Source: Clostridia bacterium
Lineage (GTDB): Bacteria > Bacillota > Clostridia > Oscillospirales > CAG-272
DNA: 7,903 nucleotides
Assembly (NCBI GenBank): GCA_017559555.1
Contig: JAFYRH010000374.1
Span: 1 to 7,903 of the forward strand
Direction: 5' to 3'
Below are positions 1-6,040 of the stretch, in pieces. Under the pieces are notes generated by a model. It saw only the letters and a list, made by a program, of their open reading frames with translations. It searched no databases and was not told the DNA's origin. The position numbers and the translations under genes were made by a program. Position 1 is the first letter of the stretch; the number at the start of each line of letters is the position of its first letter.

Positions 1-4
1 CCAT

Positions 5-148
5 CAGGGTGCCCTCTGCTTTGGTGTTGGTAATAGGTCGGGATAAATCGCACTGCAAATTTCCTTGAAATTTGCCATAGCGCCGAAGTGGCTATGCCCT
101 TTGGTTGAATAACAGAGGCGCTTGTGCAGTGTGAAAGTCCGTAGCAGA
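5..148. other. Hairpin-rich non-coding segment, possible structured RNA or mobile-element remnant
   Basis: All three plus-strand frames are closed by stops and no ribosome binding site is present, so this does not look coding. Several inverted repeats are visible. A 9-bp perfect stem GCAAATTTC/GAAATTTGC lies at 55-63 and 67-75 with a 3-base loop. Directly after it comes CATAGC/GCTATG at 76-81 and 91-96. Possible long-range pairings are CCTCTG (13-18) with CAGAGG (113-118), and CACTGCA (51-57) with TGCAGTG (125-131), the latter competing with the first hairpin. The block TGCCC...TTTGGT...TTG...AATA occurs twice, near 10-35 and 95-112. I do not recognise it as a known riboswitch, 6S RNA, SRP RNA or tmRNA. 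The phrase GTGTGAAAGTCCG (130-142) vaguely resembles group II intron domain I sequence, but no intron boundary or domain V can be shown. The element may continue left of the window. Strand is not decided. Confidence 0.35.
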
Positions 149-157
149 AAAAACATT

Positions 158-187
158 TTGTCAATACGCCGACAAAAAATATATTAT
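158..187 (+). promoter_or_regulatory. Possible upstream promoter P1 of the sialidase operon
   Basis: TTGTCA (158-163, 5/6 to the sigma-A -35 consensus) is followed after 18 bases by TATTAT (182-187, 5/6 to the -10 consensus). The spacer is one base longer than ideal and the region is AT-rich, so chance is a real alternative. The -35 lies within the inverted repeat TTTTGTC (156-162) / GACAAAA (171-177), which could also be a binding site. Confidence 0.35.
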
Positions 188-192
188 TTCTC

Positions 193-221
193 TTGCATTC
201 CCTCTTTTTCTGTGCTACAAT
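193..221 (+). promoter_or_regulatory. Likely promoter P2 of the sialidase operon (extended -10)
   Basis: The -10 TACAAT (216-221, 5/6) is preceded by TGC at 213-215, giving an extended -10. A weak -35, TTGCAT (193-198, 3/6), is at the ideal 17-base spacing. Transcription would start near 227-229, about 27 bases before the ATG at 255. A good extended -10 often compensates for a poor -35. Confidence 0.6.
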
Positions 222-233
222 AGTGACATCACT
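222..233. promoter_or_regulatory. Palindrome at the predicted transcription start, candidate operator
   Basis: AGTGA-CA-TCACT is a perfect 12-bp inverted repeat that begins right after the -10 and spans the predicted +1. A second, wider inverted repeat ATAGT (220-224) / ACTAT (235-239) encloses part of it. Because the transcript would start inside it, it acts more plausibly as a DNA operator than as an RNA hairpin. The cognate repressor is not in this window. Confidence 0.4.
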
Positions 234-254
234 TACTATGTTTGGAGGTGCATT

Positions 255-1388
255 ATGGAAATTTTAAAGCAAGGTTTGGTTTTTCGCGCGGTCGAAGGAC
301 CTTTTCGATATCAGGCTTGGCCGTCGATTTGTCAGGATGAGAACGGTGTTCTCTATGCCGCGTGGTCGGGGCTTCGCTCCTCGCACGTTTGCCCCTTTGG
401 CAAAAATTTGATGTCTATCAGCCGCGACGGCGGCGAAAGCTGGTCCTGCCCTACCGTCATCAACGACTCTTGGCTCGATGACCGCGATGCGGGCTTGACC
501 TATCTTGGAGACGGCAAAATGGCACTGACCTATTTCTGTCACCCTGCCGAGGTCTATCGCACAACTTGGCGCAACTGGATCCTCGGCGACACCGAGCCCG
601 AGTGGAAGCCTTTGGTGGACGGATTTTTGCAAGGCTACGAGCATTACACCCCCGAAATGGATCGCGCCGGCAGCTTTATCCGCCTCTCCGCCGACTACGG
701 CAAGACTTGGGGCGAGCCTATCAAAAGCGTTGTAAGCGCTCCGCACGGTGTTGTTAAGACCATTAGCGGCAGACTCCTCTATTTGGGTACGGAGTTCAAC
801 GCACATCCTTCTCGCTATGATAAAGCCTTCTCTGCCGAGGGCGACGATGTTCCGCTCGAAGATCAGGAACGCATCTTCCTTTATGAAAGCTTCGACGAGG
901 GTAAAACTTGGGAGAAGATCTCCAAAATCGACCTCGATTATCTCACCGCAGAATACAAAAAGCTGTGCGAGCCTCACATTGTAGAGCTCCCGAGTGGTGA
1001 ATTGATTGCTGCCATTCGTGCCGAAAACTCCGAGGCGCTCAGCAAGTTCAGCCTTTATTTTGTTTCCTCCACCGATGGTGGCAAAACTTGGGGCAAAGCT
1101 TGGGAATTCGGTCGCATCGGTTCCCCTCCTCATCTGCTCCTCCGCAAAGACGGTTCCATCGTTGTCACCTACGGACGCCGCCGCGCCCCCGATAGCATTC
1201 GCGCTTCTATCAGCTATGACGGTTGCCGCACCTTTGGCGAGGAGTTCATCCTTTGCAATGCACGCAACGGTGACCTTGGCTACCCTGCCACCACCGAACT
1301 TGCCGACGGCTCGCTTGTAACCGTTCACTATCAGCCTTTTGAACAAGATCTTCGCACTTCCATCTTCTTTACCAAGTGGAGGGCATAA
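255..1388 (+). CDS. Sialidase-superfamily (BNR/Asp-box) protein, cytoplasmic
   Basis: This 377-residue protein is predicted to be a six-bladed beta-propeller of the sialidase/neuraminidase superfamily (GH33-like), which removes terminal sialic acid or a related sugar. Four clear Asp boxes of the form S-x-D-x-G-x-[ST]-W are visible near residues 56-63, 145-152, 212-219 and 272-279, with a degenerate fifth near 320-327 (Cys replaces Gly and Phe replaces Trp). FRYQAWPSI near residue 17 sits where sialidases carry the FRIP-type arginine, and a Tyr-Pro near 343 resembles the late catalytic tyrosine region; these catalytic assignments are inferred. There is no signal peptide, anchor or carbohydrate-binding module, so it would act on imported oligosaccharides. 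The start is fixed by GGAGG at 244-248, six bases before the ATG. The next gene starts after a single base. The superfamily fold is fairly certain; the true substrate is not, because Asp-box propellers also act on other sugars. Confidence 0.8.
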   Translation: MEILKQGLVFRAVEGPFRYQAWPSICQDENGVLYAAWSGLRSSHVCPFGKNLMSISRDGGESWSCPTVINDSWLDDRDAGLTYLGDGKMALTYFCHPAEVYRTTWRNWILGDTEPEWKPLVDGFLQGYEHYTPEMDRAGSFIRLSADYGKTWGEPIKSVVSAPHGVVKTISGRLLYLGTEFNAHPSRYDKAFSAEGDDVPLEDQERIFLYESFDEGKTWEKISKIDLDYLTAEYKKLCEPHIVELPSGELIAAIRAENSEALSKFSLYFVSSTDGGKTWGKAWEFGRIGSPPHLLLRKDGSIVVTYGRRRAPDSIRASISYDGCRTFGEEFILCNARNGDLGYPATTELADGSLVTVHYQPFEQDLRTSIFFTKWRA

Positions 1389-1389
1389 T

Positions 1390-3183
1390 ATGATTGAAAA
1401 GAAAGAAAACGTCGAGATACTCTACACCTATCTCGACGAGCATTTTGAGCCAAAAGAAAATCTTTCGCCATACAGTCTCAAAGACAAATGGCGCGTGGTT
1501 CCCGTCGGCACTGCAGAATACACATCCAATATGTTGAGCAGTCTTGGTGGACACCCCGAGGATATTACCCTTTCCCCAAACCTTACGGGATGGTACAAGA
1601 TCTATTTGCACGCCCCCGGGCGAAGCGTTTTACATCTAAAGCTTTCAAGCGACCCCGCGTTTTGGGTGGCGTGTGCCACCACGCGAGACGATTGCAGCAT
1701 GGAAGAATTTTTGTGGCGTTGCGCCGATATGACAGGCGAATCGCTGACCTTGACACGCAAGCTGGATGCTTCCAACTATCACTCTTTGATTTCGGCTATT
1801 CGGTTTGTTCCGATGAGCGAGGACGAGCTCGCGGAATATCTTCGCGAAGAAGCACGCACAGATACGAAACGCATTTATGCTACCGACGATATGCACAACC
1901 GCCTGTATTTTACACATCCGCGCACGTTGGACGATTGGCGTTCCGTTGCATTCAATTATATGCACTCTGACGTGGAGTGGCTTTCGATTGAGCAAATTCG
2001 CAATTTTGTCTCCTGCCGCTTGCCAACCGATGACACGTCAAATTTCTGCTTCCCTCGTGAAGGTGACCGCAACGTGCAAGAGCAATTTCCTCTTTTCGAT
2101 TATGATGAGGTATTAAAGACAGTTGTAGATCAAGGTCACCGCCAAGGGCTCAAAATGAGCGTTTCGCTCCGTATGGGTGCGTGGGGGCTCACTTATCCCT
2201 TTGACCAATACTATTTTGATTGCGATTTTATGCAGGAGAACCCGCAGTGGCGCACCTATGACCGCAACGGAGACGAGATCTCGGCAATGTCCTACGCCTA
2301 CCCCGAGGTGCGACAATTTATGGTAGACGAGCTTTTGCATATGGCGCGCTCGGGTTGCGATGCCGTCACACTCATTTGGCACCGCGGCATCCCTTACGTG
2401 CTTTTTGAAAAGCCTGTGGCAGACCGTTTCTTCGAATTGTACGGAGAATATCCTTACGAGCTACCGCTGGATGATCCCCGCCTCAATGCCCTGCACTGTG
2501 AAATTATGACGGGTCTTATGCGCGAAATTCGCACCGCTCTGGATGCAGAATTCGGCAAGGGCAAGATCGGTCTGCACGTGCGCACGCTCTACTCTCCCTA
2601 TGATACCAAATACGTTGGTCTTGATGTGGAGCAATGGGCAAAAGAAGGCTTGATTGATGCCGTTATTTCCTACCCCGTGCGCTTTCATGAAATGCTGCCG
2701 GATGAGGTTTGGAAGGACGAGGCACACACGCGCATCGACCTTGAAAAATACACCAAATTTGTGCGTACCAAAGGTGGTGCGACCATCCACCCGGGAGATT
2801 GCGAACTGTTGCCGCCCATCAAAAATTCCCGCGGCGAGCTTTGCGGCCCCGACGGGCAAGCCGAACACGTTGCCGAATGGATGGCACTTGAGAAAAAATA
2901 CGGCGTTAAAGTCTATTTTGAAATCATGCCACGTCAATTACCGAATGAGGAATTTAAGCGCCGCGCGCTTGATCTGTACAACTGCGGTGCCGAACGAATT
3001 GCCCTTTGGGACACTTGTTGTCGCGCAGAGCCTCGCGCTATGTGGGTTGCGGCAGGTAGACTTGGTCACAAGGATGAGCTTGCAGACATGGACGTTGGCG
3101 AGGGCGAATACTACCACCGCTTCCGCGTTTATCGCACAGCAAACTCCGATTTTAGCAGATATGAACCCTTTTGGGGAGGTTGA
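1390..3183 (+). CDS. Uncharacterised (beta/alpha)-barrel glycoside-hydrolase-like protein
   Basis: This protein has 597 residues. Roughly residues 25-145 look like a beta-rich accessory domain. About 180-560 looks like a TIM barrel of the kind annotated as family 10-like or GHL-type glycosylhydrolases: alternating strand/helix segments such as GLKMSVSLRMGAW (253-265), then YPEVRQFMVDELL (304-316) followed by a hydrophobic strand DAVTLIWHRG (324-333), and later VKVYFEIMPRQ (506-516). Acidic residues at strand ends (for example Asp324 and Glu511) are candidates for catalysis, but I cannot assign them. There is no signal peptide, so it is cytoplasmic. The ATG at 1390 is chosen because GGAGGG at 1378-1383 lies six bases upstream; an in-frame ATG at 1339 would overlap the sialidase gene and lacks a ribosome binding site. 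Co-transcribed with the sialidase-like gene, it probably acts on the same glycan. Its exact family is not known to me. Confidence 0.75.
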   Translation: MIEKKENVEILYTYLDEHFEPKENLSPYSLKDKWRVVPVGTAEYTSNMLSSLGGHPEDITLSPNLTGWYKIYLHAPGRSVLHLKLSSDPAFWVACATTRDDCSMEEFLWRCADMTGESLTLTRKLDASNYHSLISAIRFVPMSEDELAEYLREEARTDTKRIYATDDMHNRLYFTHPRTLDDWRSVAFNYMHSDVEWLSIEQIRNFVSCRLPTDDTSNFCFPREGDRNVQEQFPLFDYDEVLKTVVDQGHRQGLKMSVSLRMGAWGLTYPFDQYYFDCDFMQENPQWRTYDRNGDEISAMSYAYPEVRQFMVDELLHMARSGCDAVTLIWHRGIPYVLFEKPVADRFFELYGEYPYELPLDDPRLNALHCEIMTGLMREIRTALDAEFGKGKIGLHVRTLYSPYDTKYVGLDVEQWAKEGLIDAVISYPVRFHEMLPDEVWKDEAHTRIDLEKYTKFVRTKGGATIHPGDCELLPPIKNSRGELCGPDGQAEHVAEWMALEKKYGVKVYFEIMPRQLPNEEFKRRALDLYNCGAERIALWDTCCRAEPRAMWVAAGRLGHKDELADMDVGEGEYYHRFRVYRTANSDFSRYEPFWGG

Positions 3184-3187
3184 TAAG

Positions 3188-3224
3188 AAAAAGAAGGACA
3201 GAAAATTCTGTCCTTCTTTTTTTT
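3188..3224. terminator. Bidirectional Rho-independent terminator between convergent genes
   Basis: AGAAGGACAGAA (3192-3203) pairs with TTCTGTCCTTCT (3206-3217) around a two-base centre (in practice a larger loop). It is flanked by an A-run on the left (3188-3192) and a T-run on the right (3217-3224), so it can stop transcripts from either side. The T-run overlaps the stop codon of the minus-strand gene ending at 3223. Confidence 0.9.
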
Positions 3225-3681
3225 AACCTCTGAGATATTCCTTCATTTCCTCAATGGTCTTTTCTTCATAGGCGCAAACGTCGCGGGCGAGGCGCATAGC
3301 ACTCTCGGAGGCGGAGGTGTTCTCATTCTCGCGGATCTGCTTGAGCATATCATTGACGCCCATGGTAGCGCCTTCTACCATCATCTCTGCAATGTGTGTG
3401 GATGTGGAATCCATCATGGTGTTCATCATCGTTCCCCACTTGGAGGCGAGCTTGGTGACGGTGCTCTCATCCTCGGGCTTCACTCCCTCGTCGGCAAGGA
3501 GTTTTGCCGCGCGTGAGGAATACGCCTCATAAACACTCAGCTGAACAGTGAGATCGTTTTTGAGCTTGGCATCCTTTACCTTTGGCATCAGGTTGAGAAT
3601 AGAATCGCTTGCCATTTTGACGTTTTTATAAATCGCTTGCAAGAGCGCTGCGGTCTCTTTGGTGCGAACTGCTTGTGACAT
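3223..3681 (-). CDS. Small ferritin-like four-helix protein of unknown function
   Basis: This 152-residue, almost entirely helical protein resembles uncharacterised Clostridia proteins that tend to be classed with ferritin-like (DUF2383-like) four-helix bundles. Predicted helices lie near residues 5-27, 35-64, 75-118 and 122-150. Recurrent features are YEAYSSRAAKLL in helix 2, a Met-rich stretch in helix 3 (GTMMNTMMDSTSTHIAEMMV) and AYEEKTIEEMKEYL at the end. Acidic and His residues in the helices could bind metal, but no complete di-iron E-x-x-H pair is obvious, so enzymatic activity is not claimed. It has no signal peptide or membrane segment. AAAGGAG at 3693-3699 lies about 11 bases before the ATG, and GTGACA/TGTCAC (3675-3680, 3686-3691) forms an inverted repeat over the start codon. 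A terminator hairpin (3718-3760) separates it from the upstream gene and no clear promoter of its own fits in between, so expression may depend on readthrough. Confidence 0.75.
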   Translation of the reverse strand: MSQAVRTKETAALLQAIYKNVKMASDSILNLMPKVKDAKLKNDLTVQLSVYEAYSSRAAKLLADEGVKPEDESTVTKLASKWGTMMNTMMDSTSTHIAEMMVEGATMGVNDMLKQIRENENTSASESAMRLARDVCAYEEKTIEEMKEYLRG

Positions 3682-3697
3682 AGTGTGTCACTCCTTT

Positions 3698-3711
3698 CAC
3701 AAAATACTGTG
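3698..3711 (-). promoter_or_regulatory. Short leader hairpin abutting the ribosome binding site
   Basis: On the minus strand CACA (3711-3708) and TGTG (3701-3698) form a 4-bp stem with a 6-base loop, ending directly at the AAAGGAG. The stem is small and stability is uncertain. Comparable small stem-loops lie ahead of the ribosome binding sites at 4913-4932 and 7742-7757. Confidence 0.3.
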
Positions 3712-3717
3712 TAAATC

Positions 3718-3760
3718 AAAAAAGAGATACGACGTTAGTGTGCGCCGTATCTCTTTTTTT
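3718..3760 (-). terminator. Rho-independent terminator after the Glu-rich protein gene
   Basis: AGAGATACG (3723-3731) pairs with CGTATCTCT (3746-3754), extended outward by A/T pairs and inward by CG/CG (3733-3734, 3743-3744) across one mismatch. On the minus strand it follows the stop at 3776 and is trailed by a run of six T residues (3723-3718 read in reverse). It is symmetrical enough to work in both directions. It lies only about 37 bases before the start of the next minus-strand gene, so it could act as an attenuator. Confidence 0.85.
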
Positions 3761-3775
3761 ATGCAAATTTTGTTT

Positions 3776-4894
3776 TTATGCGAGTGTTACGTCAACGTCG
3801 GTCTCGGTGGGAGCAACGCCTGCATCAAATGCTTGAACGGGCATACCTGCTACCATCTTCTTTACAAGACCGGTCTTAACGAGCTCTTCGGTGCTCCAAT
3901 AAGGAACGGTGTAGTCGGTGGGCTCAAAGTTTTTAACTTCGGGAAGAGCAAGATTTTCTTGGCAGATCTTTTCGATGAGCTCAAGTACGTACTTCAGCTT
4001 GCGAGGACCCTTAACCTTAACAAGTACGGGAACGTTTTCGTACTTCTTCTTGCCGGACATATCCTCAAAGTTGTATGTACCCTCTTCGAGAGTTGTGGGA
4101 TCCAATGCCAAGTAAACATACAAGGTTCTGGATTTAGCAACTACCTTTGCAATGTGATTTCTACCCTTGTTAAAGGTTTCATTGCTCCAGCTGATGCGTC
4201 CCTTAACGCCCTTGTAAGAAAGGAGCTTGTTCTTGATTTCGGAATAATATGCTTGAACGTCGCCTTGAGATTGAACAAGGCGAGACATGAAGCTGCGGCG
4301 GTAACGGGTAACGATTTGAATCAGACCCTCTGCCTCTTGTTGTTGCAATGCAGCATATTCTTCGGGATTTTCCATAGCGTCGAAGAACTCAAGACCTGCG
4401 GTGCTAAAGCCGTAGGATTCATCCTCGTCTTCTTCCTCACCTGCTGCCTCTTCGGTAGCGGGAGCGATAGTCTCAACCACGGGCTCTTCAACGGGAGCTT
4501 CTTCAACTACTTCTTCTGCTGCTTCTTCAACAGCTTCTTCTACAACTTCTTCAACGGGCTCTTCTTCTACGATTTCTTCTACGATTTCTTCTGCAACTTC
4601 CTCGCAAGCCTCTTCGTAAACCTCTTCTTCGGTTGCGACATCCTTTTTGGTCCACGCACGGTCAATTGCTTGTGCCAATGTGGGAACAAAATCGCCTGCC
4701 AAAAGAATACCGGAACAAATACCCATGCCAACACCGGCACCGGCATTTTTTACCTTTGCAAGATCAAGTCCGTTTTTAGCAACCTTGGTAGCAAGGGTTT
4801 GGAAAAGTTTTGCACCTGCTACAGATGCGGCTACCGCATCGGCTGCAAGAAGTGTGGATAAGAGAATATCCTTTTTGTTGTCGTTTGTACTCAT
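3776..4894 (-). CDS. Three-part protein with Glu/Val-rich linker and C-terminal domain of unknown function
   Basis: This 372-residue protein has no function I recognise. Residues about 9-35 and 50-78 are hydrophobic and rich in Ala/Gly (AGAGVGMGICSGILLAGDF), consistent with amphipathic or membrane-associated helices, though not a classical signal peptide. Residues about 88-160 form a strongly acidic low-complexity linker made of repeated EE-[IVAP]-V units. Residues about 190-350 form a compact basic domain (YRRSFMSRLVQS, YYSEIKNKLLSYKGVKGRISW, RTLYVYLALDP, KKYENVPVLVKVKGPRKLKYVLELI). Similar domains recur in other Clostridia proteins, and I know of no assigned activity; a distant link to DUF5655/DUF1801-like folds is only a guess. 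It is a monocistronic or leading gene with a strong promoter at 4951-4979 and a terminator at 3718-3760. AGGAAGG lies 11-17 bases before the ATG, a slightly long spacing. The strong promoter suggests high expression. Confidence 0.75.
   Translation of the reverse strand: MSTNDNKKDILLSTLLAADAVAASVAGAKLFQTLATKVAKNGLDLAKVKNAGAGVGMGICSGILLAGDFVPTLAQAIDRAWTKKDVATEEEVYEEACEEVAEEIVEEIVEEEPVEEVVEEAVEEAAEEVVEEAPVEEPVVETIAPATEEAAGEEEDEDESYGFSTAGLEFFDAMENPEEYAALQQQEAEGLIQIVTRYRRSFMSRLVQSQGDVQAYYSEIKNKLLSYKGVKGRISWSNETFNKGRNHIAKVVAKSRTLYVYLALDPTTLEEGTYNFEDMSGKKKYENVPVLVKVKGPRKLKYVLELIEKICQENLALPEVKNFEPTDYTVPYWSTEELVKTGLVKKMVAGMPVQAFDAGVAPTETDVDVTLA
4562..4640. repeat. Imperfect 12-bp tandem repeats coding for the acidic linker
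   Basis: TTCTTCTACGAT occurs twice in tandem (4562-4573 and 4574-4585), followed by degenerate copies rich in CTTCTTC. On the minus strand they encode EEIV-type repeats. The same TTCTTC-rich pattern continues at 4480-4560 with more variation. It is in frame and part of the coding region, and it could vary in copy number by replication slippage. Confidence 0.6.
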
Positions 4895-4912
4895 AATATG
4901 CCCGTTCCTTCC

Positions 4913-4932
4913 TCACGCCAAAAAAGACGTGA
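4913..4932 (-). promoter_or_regulatory. Leader hairpin upstream of the Glu-rich protein gene
   Basis: TCACG (4913-4917) pairs with CGTGA (4928-4932) around a 10-base loop that reads TCTTTTTTGG on the minus strand. It lies in the about 50-base leader between the predicted start near 4944 and the ribosome binding site. The rex leader has a like arrangement (a TTTTTGG loop, then GGAAGG and TATTATG or TTATTATG). Confidence 0.35.
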
Positions 4933-4950
4933 ATAAAATTATCCAATTAC

Positions 4951-4979
4951 ATTATACATTCTTTTTGCAAATTTGTAAA
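4951..4979 (-). promoter_or_regulatory. Strong sigma-A promoter of the Glu-rich protein gene
   Basis: On the minus strand TTTACA (4979-4974, 5/6) is followed after exactly 17 bases by a perfect TATAAT (4956-4951), with TG bases just upstream of the -10. Start of transcription is expected near 4944. This is the best promoter match in the window. Confidence 0.85.
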
Positions 4980-5009
4980 TAGGTTTTTAACTTTTTTATG
5001 TGATTTTTT

Positions 5010-5030
5010 TCGTTTTTTTGCAAAAAACGA
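5010..5030. terminator. Palindrome after the dnaI-like gene, possible weak terminator
   Basis: TCGTTTTTT (5010-5018) and AAAAAACGA (5022-5030) form a 9-bp stem with loop TGC, ten bases past the stop of the dnaI-like gene. The stem is mostly A-T, and on the minus strand it is followed by A residues and not T residues, so it is not a standard terminator for the operon; its job is unclear. It may instead mark the end of the operon in a Rho-dependent or processing-dependent way. Confidence 0.35.
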
Positions 5031-5039
5031 CCACTTTTT

Positions 5040-6029
5040 TTATTTTGTTTGCAATTTCTGCTTGCGGACGTCGGTTCCGTAGAACGGAATTACCTGATAT
5101 TCACCCGTCAGTCTGCTGGAAATACGATCGCTGTAAAGCTTACGCAATTCGCCCGGAGCCAAGTTTGTACTGATGATGGTAGGCTTTTGCAAATTGAGGC
5201 GCGTATTGATTACGTGATACAAGCAAGAAAGTGTAAACTGATTGACCACCTCGGTTCCAAGGTCATCGATGATCAAAAGATCGCACTCGGTGTAGGCGGA
5301 TGTATCGTCGGTGGTGGCAGATGCAACACCGTTGCCGAATCGACGACTTTCAAAATCTGAAATCATACCAACCGCGCTATTATAGAAAACATCATAACCT
5401 CTCTCGGTTACAACACGTGCAATGGCGGTGGAAAGATGGGTTTTGCCAAGTCCGGTTCCACCAAGGAAGAGTAAGCTTTCGGGAATCTGCTTGCCTGCAT
5501 CAAGAGAAAAGCTCTCGGCATAGCGGCGCAGATAACGGTAATTATCCTCCATTACACGATATGCATCGGGCGAAGAACGATAGTACTCGCAAGAGAAATT
5601 TTCAAAGGTTTGTTTTTGCATCAATGCTCCCAAACCGGAGGAATACATTCCTGCCTCAACAAGACGTGCGCGCATACAAGAACACATTTTGATGCCCACA
5701 TATCCGGTATCGTTGCAAGCGGTGCACTCGTATTTGGGTTCACTGTAATCTGCGGGATAACCGCGGCTTGCCAAAAGAGCGGAACGGTCGCGCGTAATAC
5801 GCTCGTTTTCGGCACGTAGCTCGGCAATTTTCTCCTCGGTATTCTCGGCAGCGAGTGCTGCTTTCATAATACGCAAACCAAATTGCGAAAGGCGGCGATC
5901 CATTTCATACAGTTCGGGAATAGCCGCATAAAGTTCGTCACGACGGGCATCGGCTTCCTCTTGAACGGCAAATGCCTTGGTTTCATATTCGGCGCGGATG
6001 CGCTTAAAATTTTCTTTGTTATATCCCAT
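5040..6029 (-). CDS. dnaI: DnaC/DnaI-type AAA+ helicase loader
   Basis: This is an ATPase that loads the replicative helicase at the origin or at stalled forks, in the cytoplasm. From the ATG at 6029 it has 329 residues, close to Bacillus DnaI (311). Residues about 5-90 are helical and probably coiled-coil. A zinc-binding-like cluster C-x2-C-x10-C-x-C lies at residues 102-118. The AAA+ core has Walker A GGTGLGKT (190-197), Walker B LLIIDDLG (251-258), a sensor-1-like STNL near 287-290, and DRISSRL near 301-307 as the arginine-rich end of the core. The start at 6029 is preferred because TGGAG lies six bases upstream; an in-frame ATG at 6041, overlapping the previous stop by one base, adds four residues but has no ribosome binding site. 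It is the last gene of the rex operon, directly after the DnaD/DnaB-like gene. The symbol dnaI is given by family and context; annotators may use dnaC. Confidence 0.9.
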   Translation of the reverse strand: MGYNKENFKRIRAEYETKAFAVQEEADARRDELYAAIPELYEMDRRLSQFGLRIMKAALAAENTEEKIAELRAENERITRDRSALLASRGYPADYSEPKYECTACNDTGYVGIKMCSCMRARLVEAGMYSSGLGALMQKQTFENFSCEYYRSSPDAYRVMEDNYRYLRRYAESFSLDAGKQIPESLLFLGGTGLGKTHLSTAIARVVTERGYDVFYNSAVGMISDFESRRFGNGVASATTDDTSAYTECDLLIIDDLGTEVVNQFTLSCLYHVINTRLNLQKPTIISTNLAPGELRKLYSDRISSRLTGEYQVIPFYGTDVRKQKLQTK

Positions 6030-6040
6030 AAAAAACTCCA

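Noticed and set aside
159..164. Perfect TTGACA on the minus strand, possible leftward promoter
   Set aside because: No -10-like hexamer at proper spacing; best is TACGGA at poor spacing.
264..1346. Long minus-strand open frame opposite the sialidase-like gene (360 codons)
   Set aside because: It mirrors the codon pattern of the real gene, has no ribosome binding site and no recognisable domain, while the plus strand shows clear Asp boxes.
1339..1389. Earlier in-frame ATG for the barrel protein at 1339
   Set aside because: It would overlap the sialidase-like gene by 50 bases and lacks a ribosome binding site, whereas the ATG at 1390 has GGAGGG six bases upstream.
3659..4861. Long plus-strand open frame opposite the Glu-rich protein (400 codons, Cys/Phe-rich)
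   Set aside because: It arises from the low-complexity CTTCTTC repeats on the complementary strand; its Phe/Asn/Cys-rich composition is implausible, and the minus strand has a perfect promoter and ribosome binding site.
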